A stretch of 12,441 nucleotides of DNA from Candidatus Methanoperedentaceae archaeon (GCA_014859785.1 JACUTP010000041.1:1-12441), one strand, 5' to 3'. Counted from the first letter of the stretch, positions 1 to 6,546 are shown. Made by a program: numbers and translations. Notes: generated from the sequence alone by a model not told the origin.

Positions 1-873
1 ATGATGGACCAGAACTTTACGAATGCTATCATACCTCCGGAACCAATAGTAACATCCTTCGAGTTAACGCCTGGTAAAACCGCCGCACTGAACGAAAGCG
101 CCATAACCATAGCTATCAGGGCTTTGAATGTCAATGTGACAGAGACGAACTTTAACGGAATGGTAAACATAACTATCAATGCAAGCAAGGATGCGAGCAT
201 GGTAGTTTATCCACCGGATGTGACATTCGAAAACGGAATAGCTAGCTTGGAAGTGACTTCAAACATGGTTCAGTTCGTAACAGTTACAGCAGCAAGTGAC
301 AATATAACAGGCAGCGCAACGGTTGTGTTCGCTGATAGGGTGTTCGACCTGGTAAAGGGCTGGAATTTGGTATCCATCCCGAACTTTGCAGATCCCAGCA
401 GTGTTGCTCTGGCATTGCAGAACGTGCAGAATAATGGAGTTATTGGATTTGATCCGGCGACAAAATTGTTCTCAACGCCAACTGACCTGCAGCCTATGTT
501 CGGATACTGGATAAACGTCACTGCTGATAACCAGGCGATCGGGTTCATCGCAAATATGGACACTACCGCAATACCGCCCAGCAGGAACCTCTATGAAGGC
601 TGGAACTTGATAGGAGTGAGCGCTAGCAAAACAGATCCGGTGGGAATCGGAATGATTTCGAAAGATGTATTCATTAGCCTGAGGTATGGACCGGACATAA
701 CACAGAGGTATTATTCCGAACTGGTGAGTTATGACGGATTGAATCCAGTAACAGTATCCGGCGAATTCTTGGATACCACCCACCTGTTCCAGGGACGTGG
801 GTACTGGATGTTCATCAAGAAGATACCCAATACGGATGTGAATAATGTACCGTGGGCAGGAAAGCAATGGTAG
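1..873 (+). CDS. C-terminal part of a secreted surface protein with two GWNL...GYW repeats (5' partial)
   Basis: The reading frame is open from the first base, and its first residues are not a signal peptide. I therefore read it as the tail of a longer exported protein that begins outside the window. Residues about 15-112 look like a beta-rich Ig/invasin-like domain. Two copies of a repeat follow: KGWNLVSIPN to FGYWINV (about 119-173) and EGWNLIGVS to GRGYWMFIKK (about 199-274). Such GWNL...GYW units are common in archaeal and bacterial extracellular proteins. Several N-x-S/T sequons (near residues 31, 45, 56, 101 and 172) fit a glycosylated surface protein. There is no C-terminal membrane span or sorting signal, so attachment must be by another route or through partners. 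The anchored surface protein just downstream on the same strand is a natural partner. The exact function is unknown; the surface location is inferred from repeat type and context. Confidence 0.7.
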   Translation: MMDQNFTNAIIPPEPIVTSFELTPGKTAALNESAITIAIRALNVNVTETNFNGMVNITINASKDASMVVYPPDVTFENGIASLEVTSNMVQFVTVTAASDNITGSATVVFADRVFDLVKGWNLVSIPNFADPSSVALALQNVQNNGVIGFDPATKLFSTPTDLQPMFGYWINVTADNQAIGFIANMDTTAIPPSRNLYEGWNLIGVSASKTDPVGIGMISKDVFISLRYGPDITQRYYSELVSYDGLNPVTVSGEFLDTTHLFQGRGYWMFIKKIPNTDVNNVPWAGKQW

Positions 874-876
874 AAA

Positions 877-898
877 GAAAAGGGTTAAATCCCTTTTC
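877..898 (+). terminator. Intergenic hairpin between two surface-protein genes
   Basis: An 8-bp perfect stem (GAAAAGGG at 877-884 with CCCTTTTC at 891-898) with a 6-base loop begins three bases after the upstream stop codon. It ends ten bases before the ribosome binding site of the next gene. The bases after it (TCATTT) are only weakly T-rich, so it may be a partial terminator or an mRNA processing or stability element rather than a full stop. It resembles the hairpin after the next gene (2022-2040). Confidence 0.5.
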
Positions 899-917
899 TC
901 ATTTCCCGGGTGATACT

Positions 918-2006
918 ATGGACAAGAAAGCCATCTCTATACTGTTATTTTCCATTCTTTTGACTTCAGGGATCGCTTCGGCGCAGGATCAATTTCCACT
1001 TACTCCTCCGCCAGGCTATTTCGGCAGCGTAACCGTGAATGGGCAGCTAGCGCCTGCTGGCACTACAATAATCGCAAAGATTGGAGAAGAAGTTCGCGGC
1101 TCCCTACCGACGGCATCACCTGGTTTGTTTGGCGATGATCCCGGCCCGTCAAAACTATGGGTAACCGGGTACCCGGGTGAGCTCACTCCTGAACCAGTCT
1201 CATTGACTTTCTATATTAATGATGTAGCTGCCAATCAAACCATTGTATTGACAGGAGCAGGGACAATTAATAAAGTGGACCTGACCTTCATAATGCCCAC
1301 GACCAGCGATTCCGGGGGAGCAAGTGGAGGAAGTGGAAGTGTAGGCACAGGAGTGATATCAGCCGAACCCTCTGAAAACATTGAATTCTATGAGACAAAG
1401 GAAGCAAACCTTGTTGCAGGCATCCCTGTTACTTTCAGGTTCAACAACCCTCAGCTTTCTGTGTATGAGCTTGTGATAACAGCTAACGTAAGCACAGGTG
1501 TGATATCAGCAAAGGTTGAGCATTTAAAAGGGACATCCAGGATTCCCACCTCTCCACCTCCTGGAACCATTTATGAGAACGTGAACGTCTGGCTTGGAAC
1601 CTCAGGCTTTTCAGTGCCAGGGAATCTTAGGGAGGGCATCATAAAATTCAGGGTAAATAATACCTGGCTTTCAGGTGAGAATATCGACGCCAACAAGGTG
1701 TCGATAATGCACTGGGACGGTAACCAATGGATATCCCTTGAGACAAAACAGACGACGATGGATAGTGACTTTGCATATTATGAGGCATTCACTGACAGTT
1801 TCTCGCCCTTTGCTATCAGCGGAGTGAAGGAAGTTCCCACCGAAACGCCAGGTATAACACAAACCTCAGTTCAGGGAGAAACACCGGAATCGCTGGCTGT
1901 TATGCCGCCAATAGCTCTTAACTGGGTTCTGTATGTGGTAGTGGCAATAAGCGTTATTGCAGCATCATACTACTATTATACCTTGAAAAGGAATAAAAAG
2001 AAATAG
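918..2006 (+). CDS. Membrane-anchored surface protein with PGF-pre-PGF-type domain
   Basis: Predicted exported protein of 362 residues. I chose the ATG at 918 because GGTGAT (909-914) precedes it and a clear signal peptide follows (KK, hydrophobic core, probable cleavage after ASA at about residue 22). An upstream in-frame extension to 852 would bury the signal peptide. Residues about 30-125 resemble the small beta domain of archaeal cell-surface proteins (features like GSVTVNG, APAGTTIIAKIGEEVRGS, TFYINDVAAN). A Gly/Ser linker follows at about 128-146. Residues about 147-304 match my memory of the PGF-pre-PGF domain (AEPSENIEF, VAGIPVTFRFN, SPFAISG). After a Thr/Pro-rich stalk come a membrane span (about 335-353) and a basic tail RNKKK. 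The Pro-Gly-Phe tripeptide of a PGF-CTERM archaeosortase signal is absent (PGI occurs instead), so the protein may stay membrane-anchored rather than be cleaved. Specific binding role unknown. Confidence 0.8.
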   Translation: MDKKAISILLFSILLTSGIASAQDQFPLTPPPGYFGSVTVNGQLAPAGTTIIAKIGEEVRGSLPTASPGLFGDDPGPSKLWVTGYPGELTPEPVSLTFYINDVAANQTIVLTGAGTINKVDLTFIMPTTSDSGGASGGSGSVGTGVISAEPSENIEFYETKEANLVAGIPVTFRFNNPQLSVYELVITANVSTGVISAKVEHLKGTSRIPTSPPPGTIYENVNVWLGTSGFSVPGNLREGIIKFRVNNTWLSGENIDANKVSIMHWDGNQWISLETKQTTMDSDFAYYEAFTDSFSPFAISGVKEVPTETPGITQTSVQGETPESLAVMPPIALNWVLYVVVAISVIAASYYYYTLKRNKKK

Positions 2007-2021
2007 AAGTAAATAAGGAAT

Positions 2022-2047
2022 AAGGGGTTCTAAACCCTTTATTTTTT
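2022..2047. terminator. Hairpin plus T-run terminator between convergent genes
   Basis: AAGGGGTT (2022-2029) pairs with AACCCTTT (2033-2040) through one G-U pair, with a 3-base loop. ATTTTTT follows on the + strand. It lies 16 bases after the surface-protein stop codon and 17 bases beyond the stop of the convergent LysE-type gene, so it probably serves the + strand gene and could also slow transcription from the other side. Confidence 0.7.
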
Positions 2048-2056
2048 AAATCGGTT

Positions 2057-2683
2057 TTACCACATGCCCAGCAATTCCAATCCGTCCCCCAGGAACTTAA
2101 AGGCAAATAAAAGAAGGACCAGTCCAAGCGTTTTAACAATGTAAACATAGGTTTTACTTTCAATGAATTTACTATATTTCCCGGTAATAACAGCCACAAG
2201 GATTTTTGAACCCACAAGGCATACATAAAACCCCGATAAAAAGGCAATCGCATGATAAATATCGAATCCCAGTGCTTTAAAAACCGTTGGTGCACCTATC
2301 GTGAACCAGAAAAGATACGGGTGCGGGTTAAGGAAGTTCGTGATTACGCCTTTTTTCAAGGACTGTGACTTTAAATCCCAGGTATCAAATTCCACGTCAT
2401 CAGTAAATAAATTCACATATGCAAGATACCCCAGAAAAACAGAGCCTGATATGGAAATTAACCCCATGGCATGGTTAAAGTCCGAAAACCTTGATAATAT
2501 TAAAAAAGCCACAAAAACAACAGGTATATCAGTTACCAGGGGTGAAACCGCAACTTTAATCCCTGCTGTACTGTTTGTCCTTAATGTTTCAGAAATCACA
2601 AGGGTTAGAAGCGGTCCGGGTGATATTCCGGCTGTTAACCCGAAAACAATACCTGATATTAAAAAGCTGGTTTCTTCAAACAT
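2057..2683 (-). CDS. LysE/RhtB-family amino-acid exporter
   Basis: Predicted 208-residue inner-membrane protein of the LysE/RhtB superfamily, which exports amino acids or other small solutes. The length is the family norm (about 200-215). The N-terminal motif GISPGP (residues 19-24) is the diagnostic GxxPGP turn in the first membrane span. NFLNPHPYLFW (117-127) matches the conserved NPxPxxFW region that starts the second half. About six hydrophobic spans are visible: 7-32, 46-64, 74-92, 122-140, 145-168 and 182-204. The substrate cannot be told from sequence; a role in relieving amino-acid excess is possible. No strong ribosome binding site precedes the ATG. A 38-aa membrane peptide ends 33 bases upstream on the same strand and may share its transcript. 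The gene converges on the surface-protein gene. Confidence 0.85.
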   Translation of the reverse strand: MFEETSFLISGIVFGLTAGISPGPLLTLVISETLRTNSTAGIKVAVSPLVTDIPVVFVAFLILSRFSDFNHAMGLISISGSVFLGYLAYVNLFTDDVEFDTWDLKSQSLKKGVITNFLNPHPYLFWFTIGAPTVFKALGFDIYHAIAFLSGFYVCLVGSKILVAVITGKYSKFIESKTYVYIVKTLGLVLLLFAFKFLGDGLELLGMW

Positions 2684-2716
2684 GAACTGCCTGTGCCGGT
2701 AAGGTCGTCTCCATAT

Positions 2717-2833
2717 TCAGTATTTTGAGCCTCCTGTTTTTCTCTCTCTGCAAAAGAGCTTATGTATTATAATAGTTATAATAAGAACTCCTACCAGGAC
2801 AAAAGCAATGGTACGCCAGTTAATACGTTTCAT
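2717..2833 (-). CDS. Predicted 38-aa single-span membrane peptide
   Basis: Read on the - strand, an ATG at 2833 opens 38 codons ending in TGA at 2717-2719. The peptide has a basic start (MKRINWR), a strongly hydrophobic stretch (about residues 8-24: TIAFVLVGVLIITIIIH) and a polar basic tail (CRERKTGGSKY), which is the layout of a small membrane protein with a cytosolic tail. A TATA-like element about 30 bases upstream of the ATG would give a transcript with almost no leader; only a weak GGAT lies upstream. The following LysE-type gene starts 33 bases downstream on the same strand. The coding status rests on this composition, the promoter spacing and the position; no family is recognised. It is shorter than most gene callers accept. 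Confidence 0.5.
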   Translation of the reverse strand: MKRINWRTIAFVLVGVLIITIIIHKLFCRERKTGGSKY

Positions 2834-2856
2834 ACGCAATTATCCATAATGACTTC

Positions 2857-2870
2857 CTCATATTTAATTT
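2857..2870 (-). promoter_or_regulatory. TATA-like promoter for the small membrane peptide and LysE-type gene
   Basis: On the - strand the sequence reads AAATTAAATATGA. An archaeal TATA box here would place the transcription start near 2838-2840, a few bases before the ATG at 2833. Position and AT-rich setting support it; no experiment. Confidence 0.4.
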
Positions 2871-2907
2871 GCTATTAACGAAAGTATCAATTTTAATTAA
2901 ATTATAG

Positions 2908-2920
2908 AAATAGTTATATG
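2908..2920 (+). promoter_or_regulatory. TATA-like promoter for the 159-aa protein/hxlB/aminotransferase operon
   Basis: AAATAGTTATATG lies about 45 bases before the ATG at 2963. A start about 25 bases downstream would leave a leader of roughly 20-25 bases that contains GGATGG (2948-2953), a plausible ribosome binding site. Together with 2857-2870 it makes this 130-bp gap a divergent promoter region. Confidence 0.4.
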
Positions 2921-2962
2921 CACCAAAGTAATATTTCTATCTGATTTGGATGGTATTTTGCC

Positions 2963-3442
2963 ATGGATGATAAAGTGTTATTTAAGGAGGGAAAGGAAAT
3001 TTCAGGGCTTGAGATGGGAAATGATGACTTAAATGTTTCATGTACTTATGGCAAGATCACACTCTGGTTTGGCAGGCAGGTAAACGAGTCATCAATCAGG
3101 CACATCATTTTCGGGATATCGAATATAGATTCATCGATAAACCATGAACAGGAAGTAATATGCGATTTTAATACCATTACAGAATACGAAAACAGGGGAT
3201 ATATCCTTACATCGTATGGAAAAACAAAAGGCGGTTACAGGACAATTTTTTGTGTACCTTTCTCAAAAAAATACGCACTTGCACATTTTGTGGAGTCCAT
3301 CGTCAACCAGCTTAGAGAAAAAGATGTGAAAAAAATCCTGCACTGGGATGGCAGCCCTGCAACAATGATGCTTATGTATCATGAACTGAAAAAGCTTGAA
3401 GGTTGGAGGATTAAGCGGATAATCTATAAAGATGAAGAATAA
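2963..3442 (+). CDS. Conserved-looking hypothetical protein, first gene of the hxlB operon
   Basis: A 159-residue soluble protein that I do not recognise. It has no signal peptide or membrane span. The alternation of hydrophobic strands in residues 20-110 (LNVSCTYGKITLWFG, IRHIIFGISNI, RGYILTSYGK, YRTIFCVPFS) followed by helices (about 109-125 and 137-150) suggests an alpha/beta fold. A glycine- and lysine-rich turn GKTKGGYR (residues about 89-96) is the most distinctive stretch. It is not a Walker A motif, which would need a GxxxxGK[ST] order. The ATG at 2963 is supported by GGATGG about 9 bases upstream. Its TAA lies 13 bases before the hxlB start, so co-transcription and perhaps translational coupling are likely. 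This makes a role with HxlB or sugar-phosphate metabolism possible but unproven. Confidence 0.75.
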   Translation: MDDKVLFKEGKEISGLEMGNDDLNVSCTYGKITLWFGRQVNESSIRHIIFGISNIDSSINHEQEVICDFNTITEYENRGYILTSYGKTKGGYRTIFCVPFSKKYALAHFVESIVNQLREKDVKKILHWDGSPATMMLMYHELKKLEGWRIKRIIYKDEE

Positions 3443-3455
3443 TCAAGGTATTTTA

Positions 3456-4064
3456 ATGACATACAGTAAAAAAGAATGTGAAGCCACAATCCAATCTATG
3501 AACTTTATCTCAGCCCATATCAAGCAGGTTGCCCGGAACCTCGATACAGTTTCCGTGAAAGATATGGTTAACGGGATTATTGATACAAAACGTATATTCC
3601 TGATGGGGGCGGGACGCTCGTCTCTTGCCGCAAGGGCATTTGCCATGAGGCTTATGCACATGGGATTCAATGTTTATGTCGTGGGTGAAACAACCACCCC
3701 TGCTGTACAGCCGGATGATATGGTTATAGCAATATCCGGTTCCGGTGAAACGCCGTCTATCGCCAACCTTGGTGCGATTGCAAAAAGAATCGGCTCAAAA
3801 CTTGTTACTGTAACCTCAAACAGGGATTCAACACTCGGTAAGCTATCTGATATTATTATAATTATTCCGGGTCGTCCAAAAGAAGATGTGATTTATGAAG
3901 ATTACCAGGAACGTCGAATGGTAGGTTACCCGCAGCTTGCACCCCTCGGAACACTTTTTGAGATTTCAGCACTTGTTTTCCTTGATGCCGTTATTTCAGA
4001 ATTAATGGTCATGAAGGGAGTGGGTGAAGCCGAATTGAAATCCCGGCATACGGTATTTGAGTGA
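3456..4064 (+). CDS. hxlB: 6-phospho-3-hexuloisomerase (PHI)
   Basis: SIS-domain isomerase interconverting 3-hexulose-6-phosphate and fructose 6-phosphate, the second step of the ribulose monophosphate pathway. Archaea use it to make pentose phosphates from hexose phosphate with release of formaldehyde, or to fix formaldehyde. Seen here: GAGRSS (residues 51-56) and ISGSGET (93-99), the two sugar-phosphate loops. RLMHMGF...VVGETTTP (65-82) is the PHI signature, and LGTLFE near residue 170 carries the likely catalytic glutamate. The 202-residue length fits single-domain PHI. I chose the ATG at 3456, preceded by AAGGT (3445-3449), over an in-frame ATG at 3432 that overlaps the upstream gene. Its TGA overlaps the next ATG by one base (TGATG). 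The partner hexulose-6-phosphate synthase is not in the window; in many archaea it is fused to formaldehyde-activating enzyme elsewhere. Confidence 0.88.
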   Translation: MTYSKKECEATIQSMNFISAHIKQVARNLDTVSVKDMVNGIIDTKRIFLMGAGRSSLAARAFAMRLMHMGFNVYVVGETTTPAVQPDDMVIAISGSGETPSIANLGAIAKRIGSKLVTVTSNRDSTLGKLSDIIIIIPGRPKEDVIYEDYQERRMVGYPQLAPLGTLFEISALVFLDAVISELMVMKGVGEAELKSRHTVFE

Positions 4065-5170
4065 TGGAAATGTTTTCTGAAAGGGTAAAGACTATTGACA
4101 TCTCAGGAATCAGGAAGATGTTTGAAGGGGCGGGTCCTGATGCCATAAACATGGGTCTCGGACAGCCTGATTTCGATACACCCGAACACATTAAAAAAGC
4201 AGCTATTGATGCAATTAACGAGGGGTTCACAGGATATACGATGAACCTGGGTATTCCAGAACTGAGGGGAGCCCTGTGCCGCAAATTTGAACGGGATAAC
4301 AATTTCAGTGTTTCACCTGATGAGGTTATTGTAACCGCAGGCGCATCCGAAGCGCTACATCTTGCGTTGCAAATGCTTCTTGACAGGGGTGATGAGGTGC
4401 TGGTTCCCGATCCGGGATTTGTGTCATATCCCGTGCTTACGGGAATTGCAGGTGGAAAAGCTGTCAGTATTCCGCCCGGTGAAAACCTGAATGTTACGCC
4501 TGAAGCCGTGAATGAACTCATTACCCGGAAAACAAAAGCAATTATTGTCAATTCACCATCTAACCCGACAGGTACTGTCCAGACTAAAGATGAAATCAGG
4601 GGACTGGCTGAGATTTCGGATGACAACAATATAACGATAATATCGGACGAGGTCTATGAGCATTTCATTTACAAAGGCAAACACGCCAGTCCTGCGGAGT
4701 TTTCTGATAATGTCATTACTATAAACGCTGTTTCCAAGACGTATGCCATGACAGGATGGAGAATCGGTTATGCTGCTGCCCGCAAGGACTGTGTCGAGCA
4801 GATGCTGAAAGTCCACCAGTACATTCAGGCATGTGCATGTTCAGTATCCCAGAAAGCCGCCCTTGCTGCCATTGAAGGTCCGCAGGATTGTGTGGGCTGG
4901 ATGCGGGAAAGTTTCAGGAAACGGCGTGATATATTGATGGAAGGACTGAATGGGATGGGTATTAAATGCGTAAGACCGGAAGGTGCATTTTATGCGTTCC
5001 CTGAAGTGGCTGGTGAGGATGCACCCCAGAAGTTAATCGAGAACGGTGTTATTGTTGCGCCTGGTACTGCTTTCGGCAAAAACGGGAAAGGGCATATAAG
5101 GCTGTCTTACGCAACAAGCGAGAATAATATAAGGAAAGCACTTGAAATAATGGAAAAAGTGCTGGTATAA
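4064..5170 (+). CDS. PLP-dependent class I aminotransferase (aspartate aminotransferase-like)
   Basis: Fold-type I aminotransferase moving an amino group between amino and keto acids in the cytosol. Counting from the ATG at 4064, NPTG (167-170), SDEVYE (194-199) and the Schiff-base lysine K225 in AVSKTYAMTGWRIGY are all present. The C-terminal arginine that binds the substrate carboxylate is in GHIRLSY (about 345-351). The 368-residue length and the start FSERVKTIDISGIRKMF are typical of archaeal proteins annotated as aspartate aminotransferase, but substrate cannot be assigned; alanine, aromatic or kynurenine-type activity is possible. Start choice: 4064 overlaps the hxlB stop as TGATG; an ATG at 4070, six bases on, is an equal alternative and gives the familiar MFSERV start. 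Last gene of the operon, followed by a terminator hairpin. Confidence 0.85.
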   Translation: MEMFSERVKTIDISGIRKMFEGAGPDAINMGLGQPDFDTPEHIKKAAIDAINEGFTGYTMNLGIPELRGALCRKFERDNNFSVSPDEVIVTAGASEALHLALQMLLDRGDEVLVPDPGFVSYPVLTGIAGGKAVSIPPGENLNVTPEAVNELITRKTKAIIVNSPSNPTGTVQTKDEIRGLAEISDDNNITIISDEVYEHFIYKGKHASPAEFSDNVITINAVSKTYAMTGWRIGYAAARKDCVEQMLKVHQYIQACACSVSQKAALAAIEGPQDCVGWMRESFRKRRDILMEGLNGMGIKCVRPEGAFYAFPEVAGEDAPQKLIENGVIVAPGTAFGKNGKGHIRLSYATSENNIRKALEIMEKVLV

Positions 5171-5185
5171 ATAAAACAAAAAAAT

Positions 5186-5210
5186 AAAGTAGAGTTATTT
5201 ACTCTACTTT
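5186..5210. terminator. Bidirectional terminator hairpin overlapping the TRAM gene stop codon
   Basis: A 10-bp perfect inverted repeat (AAAGTAGAGT at 5186-5195 with ACTCTACTTT at 5201-5210) with a 5-base loop. On the - strand it contains the last TRAM codons and the TAA, and is followed by TATTTTTTTG, a good T-run. On the + strand it lies 16 bases after the aminotransferase stop and is followed by a CTCTGC stretch without a T-run, so it fits the - strand gene best. Confidence 0.75.
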
Positions 5211-5405
5211 CTCTGCAACTGCGAACTTTCTCATTACTTTATTAACTTTAATAGTAACTTTATCTCCAACTTTTGTCCCGGGTACAAAGATTACAAAACC
5301 TTCTACCCTGGCAATGCCGTCGCCTTCTCTTGCTACATCTTCAATCGATACTTCATACGTTTCCCCGGCTGTTACCGGAGCACTGTTCTGTTCATTTCCA
5401 AACAC
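5199..5405 (-). CDS. Stand-alone TRAM-domain RNA-binding protein
   Basis: A 68-residue protein made almost entirely of a TRAM domain (residues about 12-68), a five-stranded beta barrel that binds RNA. Diagnostic elements are REGDGIARVEGFVIFVP (26-42) and GDKVTIKVNKV (47-57), as in the tails of TrmA/MiaB-type tRNA enzymes. Single TRAM proteins of this size are frequent in methanogens and their relatives. Some have been described as archaeal RNA chaperones with a cold-shock-protein-like role; applying that here is inference from family. The start is GTG at 5405, after AAGGAAG; the upstream in-frame TAA leaves no room for a longer protein. Its stop codon lies inside the terminator hairpin. A TATA-like element about 130 bases upstream suggests a long U-rich leader. 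Confidence 0.88.
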   Translation of the reverse strand: MFGNEQNSAPVTAGETYEVSIEDVAREGDGIARVEGFVIFVPGTKVGDKVTIKVNKVMRKFAVAEKVE

Positions 5406-5463
5406 TATTACACTTCCTTAACTTTAGACTATCAACCATAATGAAAACACAAAACCTTAAAAA

Positions 5464-5500
5464 ATGTCAAAAAACTTTTCCCGGAATGCATATGTCAAAA
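5464..5500 (-). repeat. Direct repeat TTTTGACAT x2 in the TRAM gene leader
   Basis: ATGTCAAAA occurs at 5464-5472 and 5492-5500 on the + strand. On the TRAM coding strand this reads TTTTGACAT twice, 28 bases apart, in a T-rich leader upstream of the GTG. Could be a regulatory or RNA-binding repeat or chance in AT-rich DNA. Confidence 0.35.
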
Positions 5501-5533
5501 CAATATCAAATCTATAATCAACTATACCTTATC

Positions 5534-5545
5534 AGTATATAAAAC
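5534..5545 (-). promoter_or_regulatory. TATA-like promoter for the TRAM gene
   Basis: Read on the - strand as GGTTTTATATACT with a purine-rich GCAAGG in front, resembling BRE plus TATA box. Transcription would start near 5513, giving a leader of about 105 bases. The same sequence could in principle act on the + strand. Confidence 0.45.
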
Positions 5546-5591
5546 CTTGCCAATCTTAAATAAAATTCCGACTATGCGATAAAATCATATA

Positions 5592-5602
5592 ATTTATATA
5601 AA
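5592..5602 (+). promoter_or_regulatory. TATA box of the nucleotidyltransferase gene
   Basis: ATTTATATAAA is close to the archaeal TATA consensus. Its centre lies about 26 bases before the ATG at 5623, the distance expected when transcription starts at the start codon itself. No ribosome binding site is present, which fits a leaderless mRNA. Confidence 0.6.
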
Positions 5603-5622
5603 CCCGATTCTGTTGAGTAGTT

Positions 5623-6546
5623 ATGTTAAAAACAAGGCTTCGTGACTTTATAATTACTGATGATGACTGGATATTCGCTGTCGCTGACTACAACCACGAA
5701 AAAGGCATACGCTCGGTTCTCAGGTATGTACCAGACCCAGAAGGAACAAGAGGCAGGGATAAGAAATTCCGTAAACTTGACTTTGATGATGCTTTCAATT
5801 TTATGAAACACACACGCCCCGAATGGGTTAAAGATGTCCATATAGTGCCGTATGACCGTGTTAAACGGGTACTTTACCCGAATGAAAGGATACCTGCCCT
5901 GGTCAGGGAAAATCAGAAAGTCAGGGAAATCGTAGCAACACTTGAAAAACACATACCACTTGATAAAATGGGAGTTACGGGCTCGCTTCTTCCCGGACTT
6001 GAAATCGAATCATCAGACATTGACTTTATCGTGTACGGCAAATCATGGTTCAGGGCGCGGGATATAATCGCACTGGCTAAAAAAAGTAACTCTTCAATCA
6101 CCGAAATAACCGATGAGATGTGGTATCAAATTTACAAAAAACGCATACCTGATATTTCCTTTGACGAGTTTCATATCCATGAACTCAGGAAGGGAAACCG
6201 GGGTATGGTTGACGGGACATATTTTGACCTTCTGTATGTCAGGGACTGGGAAGATATAACAACATTTAAAAGGGGAGTTGACATCGGCACAAAAACAATT
6301 GAAGCTACAGTAACAAATGCAGATTATTCATACGACAGTCCCGCAATTTTTAAAGTTGACCATCCGGAAATCAGTTATGTTCTATCATATACCCACACCT
6401 ATGCAGGACAGGCGCAGGTCGGGGAACGAATTGAGGCACGGGGTATGGTTGAGACCGCTGGAAATATAAAACGGCTGGTAGTGGGAACCAAACGCGAGCC
6501 TGAGGGGGAATGGATTCGTTCACTTACACTGCTTGAAAAAAGTTAG
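5623..6546 (+). CDS. Predicted archaeal nucleotidyltransferase (COG1665-like)
   Basis: A 307-residue protein with a minimal nucleotidyltransferase signature of the polymerase-beta superfamily. TGSLLPG (119-125) is followed by SSDIDFIVYG (130-139), giving the hG[GS]x(9-13)DxD pattern with metal ligands D132 and D134. A third acidic residue is likely D202 in YFDLLYV. The N-terminal 100 residues and the C-terminal 70 (HPEISYVLSYTHTYAGQ onwards) lie outside the core; the C-terminal part looks beta-rich. I recognise it as the type annotated as a predicted nucleotidyltransferase or DNA polymerase beta subunit-like protein in methanogens; substrate and role are unknown. It appears monocistronic, with its own TATA box placed for leaderless transcription, and converges on ahbC 41 bases downstream. 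Confidence 0.8.
   Translation: MLKTRLRDFIITDDDWIFAVADYNHEKGIRSVLRYVPDPEGTRGRDKKFRKLDFDDAFNFMKHTRPEWVKDVHIVPYDRVKRVLYPNERIPALVRENQKVREIVATLEKHIPLDKMGVTGSLLPGLEIESSDIDFIVYGKSWFRARDIIALAKKSNSSITEITDEMWYQIYKKRIPDISFDEFHIHELRKGNRGMVDGTYFDLLYVRDWEDITTFKRGVDIGTKTIEATVTNADYSYDSPAIFKVDHPEISYVLSYTHTYAGQAQVGERIEARGMVETAGNIKRLVVGTKREPEGEWIRSLTLLEKS

Noticed and set aside
472..867. Open frame of 131 codons on the - strand inside the first surface-protein gene
   Set aside because: It lies opposite a frame with clear repeats and sequons, has no ribosome binding site, and its product shows no domain or signal.
2301..2702. 133-codon + strand frame opposite the LysE-type gene
   Set aside because: The - strand product has six membrane spans and family motifs; the + strand frame is its antisense shadow.
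5420..5495. Short upstream frames of 15-19 codons in the TRAM leader
   Set aside because: No ribosome binding sites and no sequence features; such frames are expected by chance in a 100-base leader.
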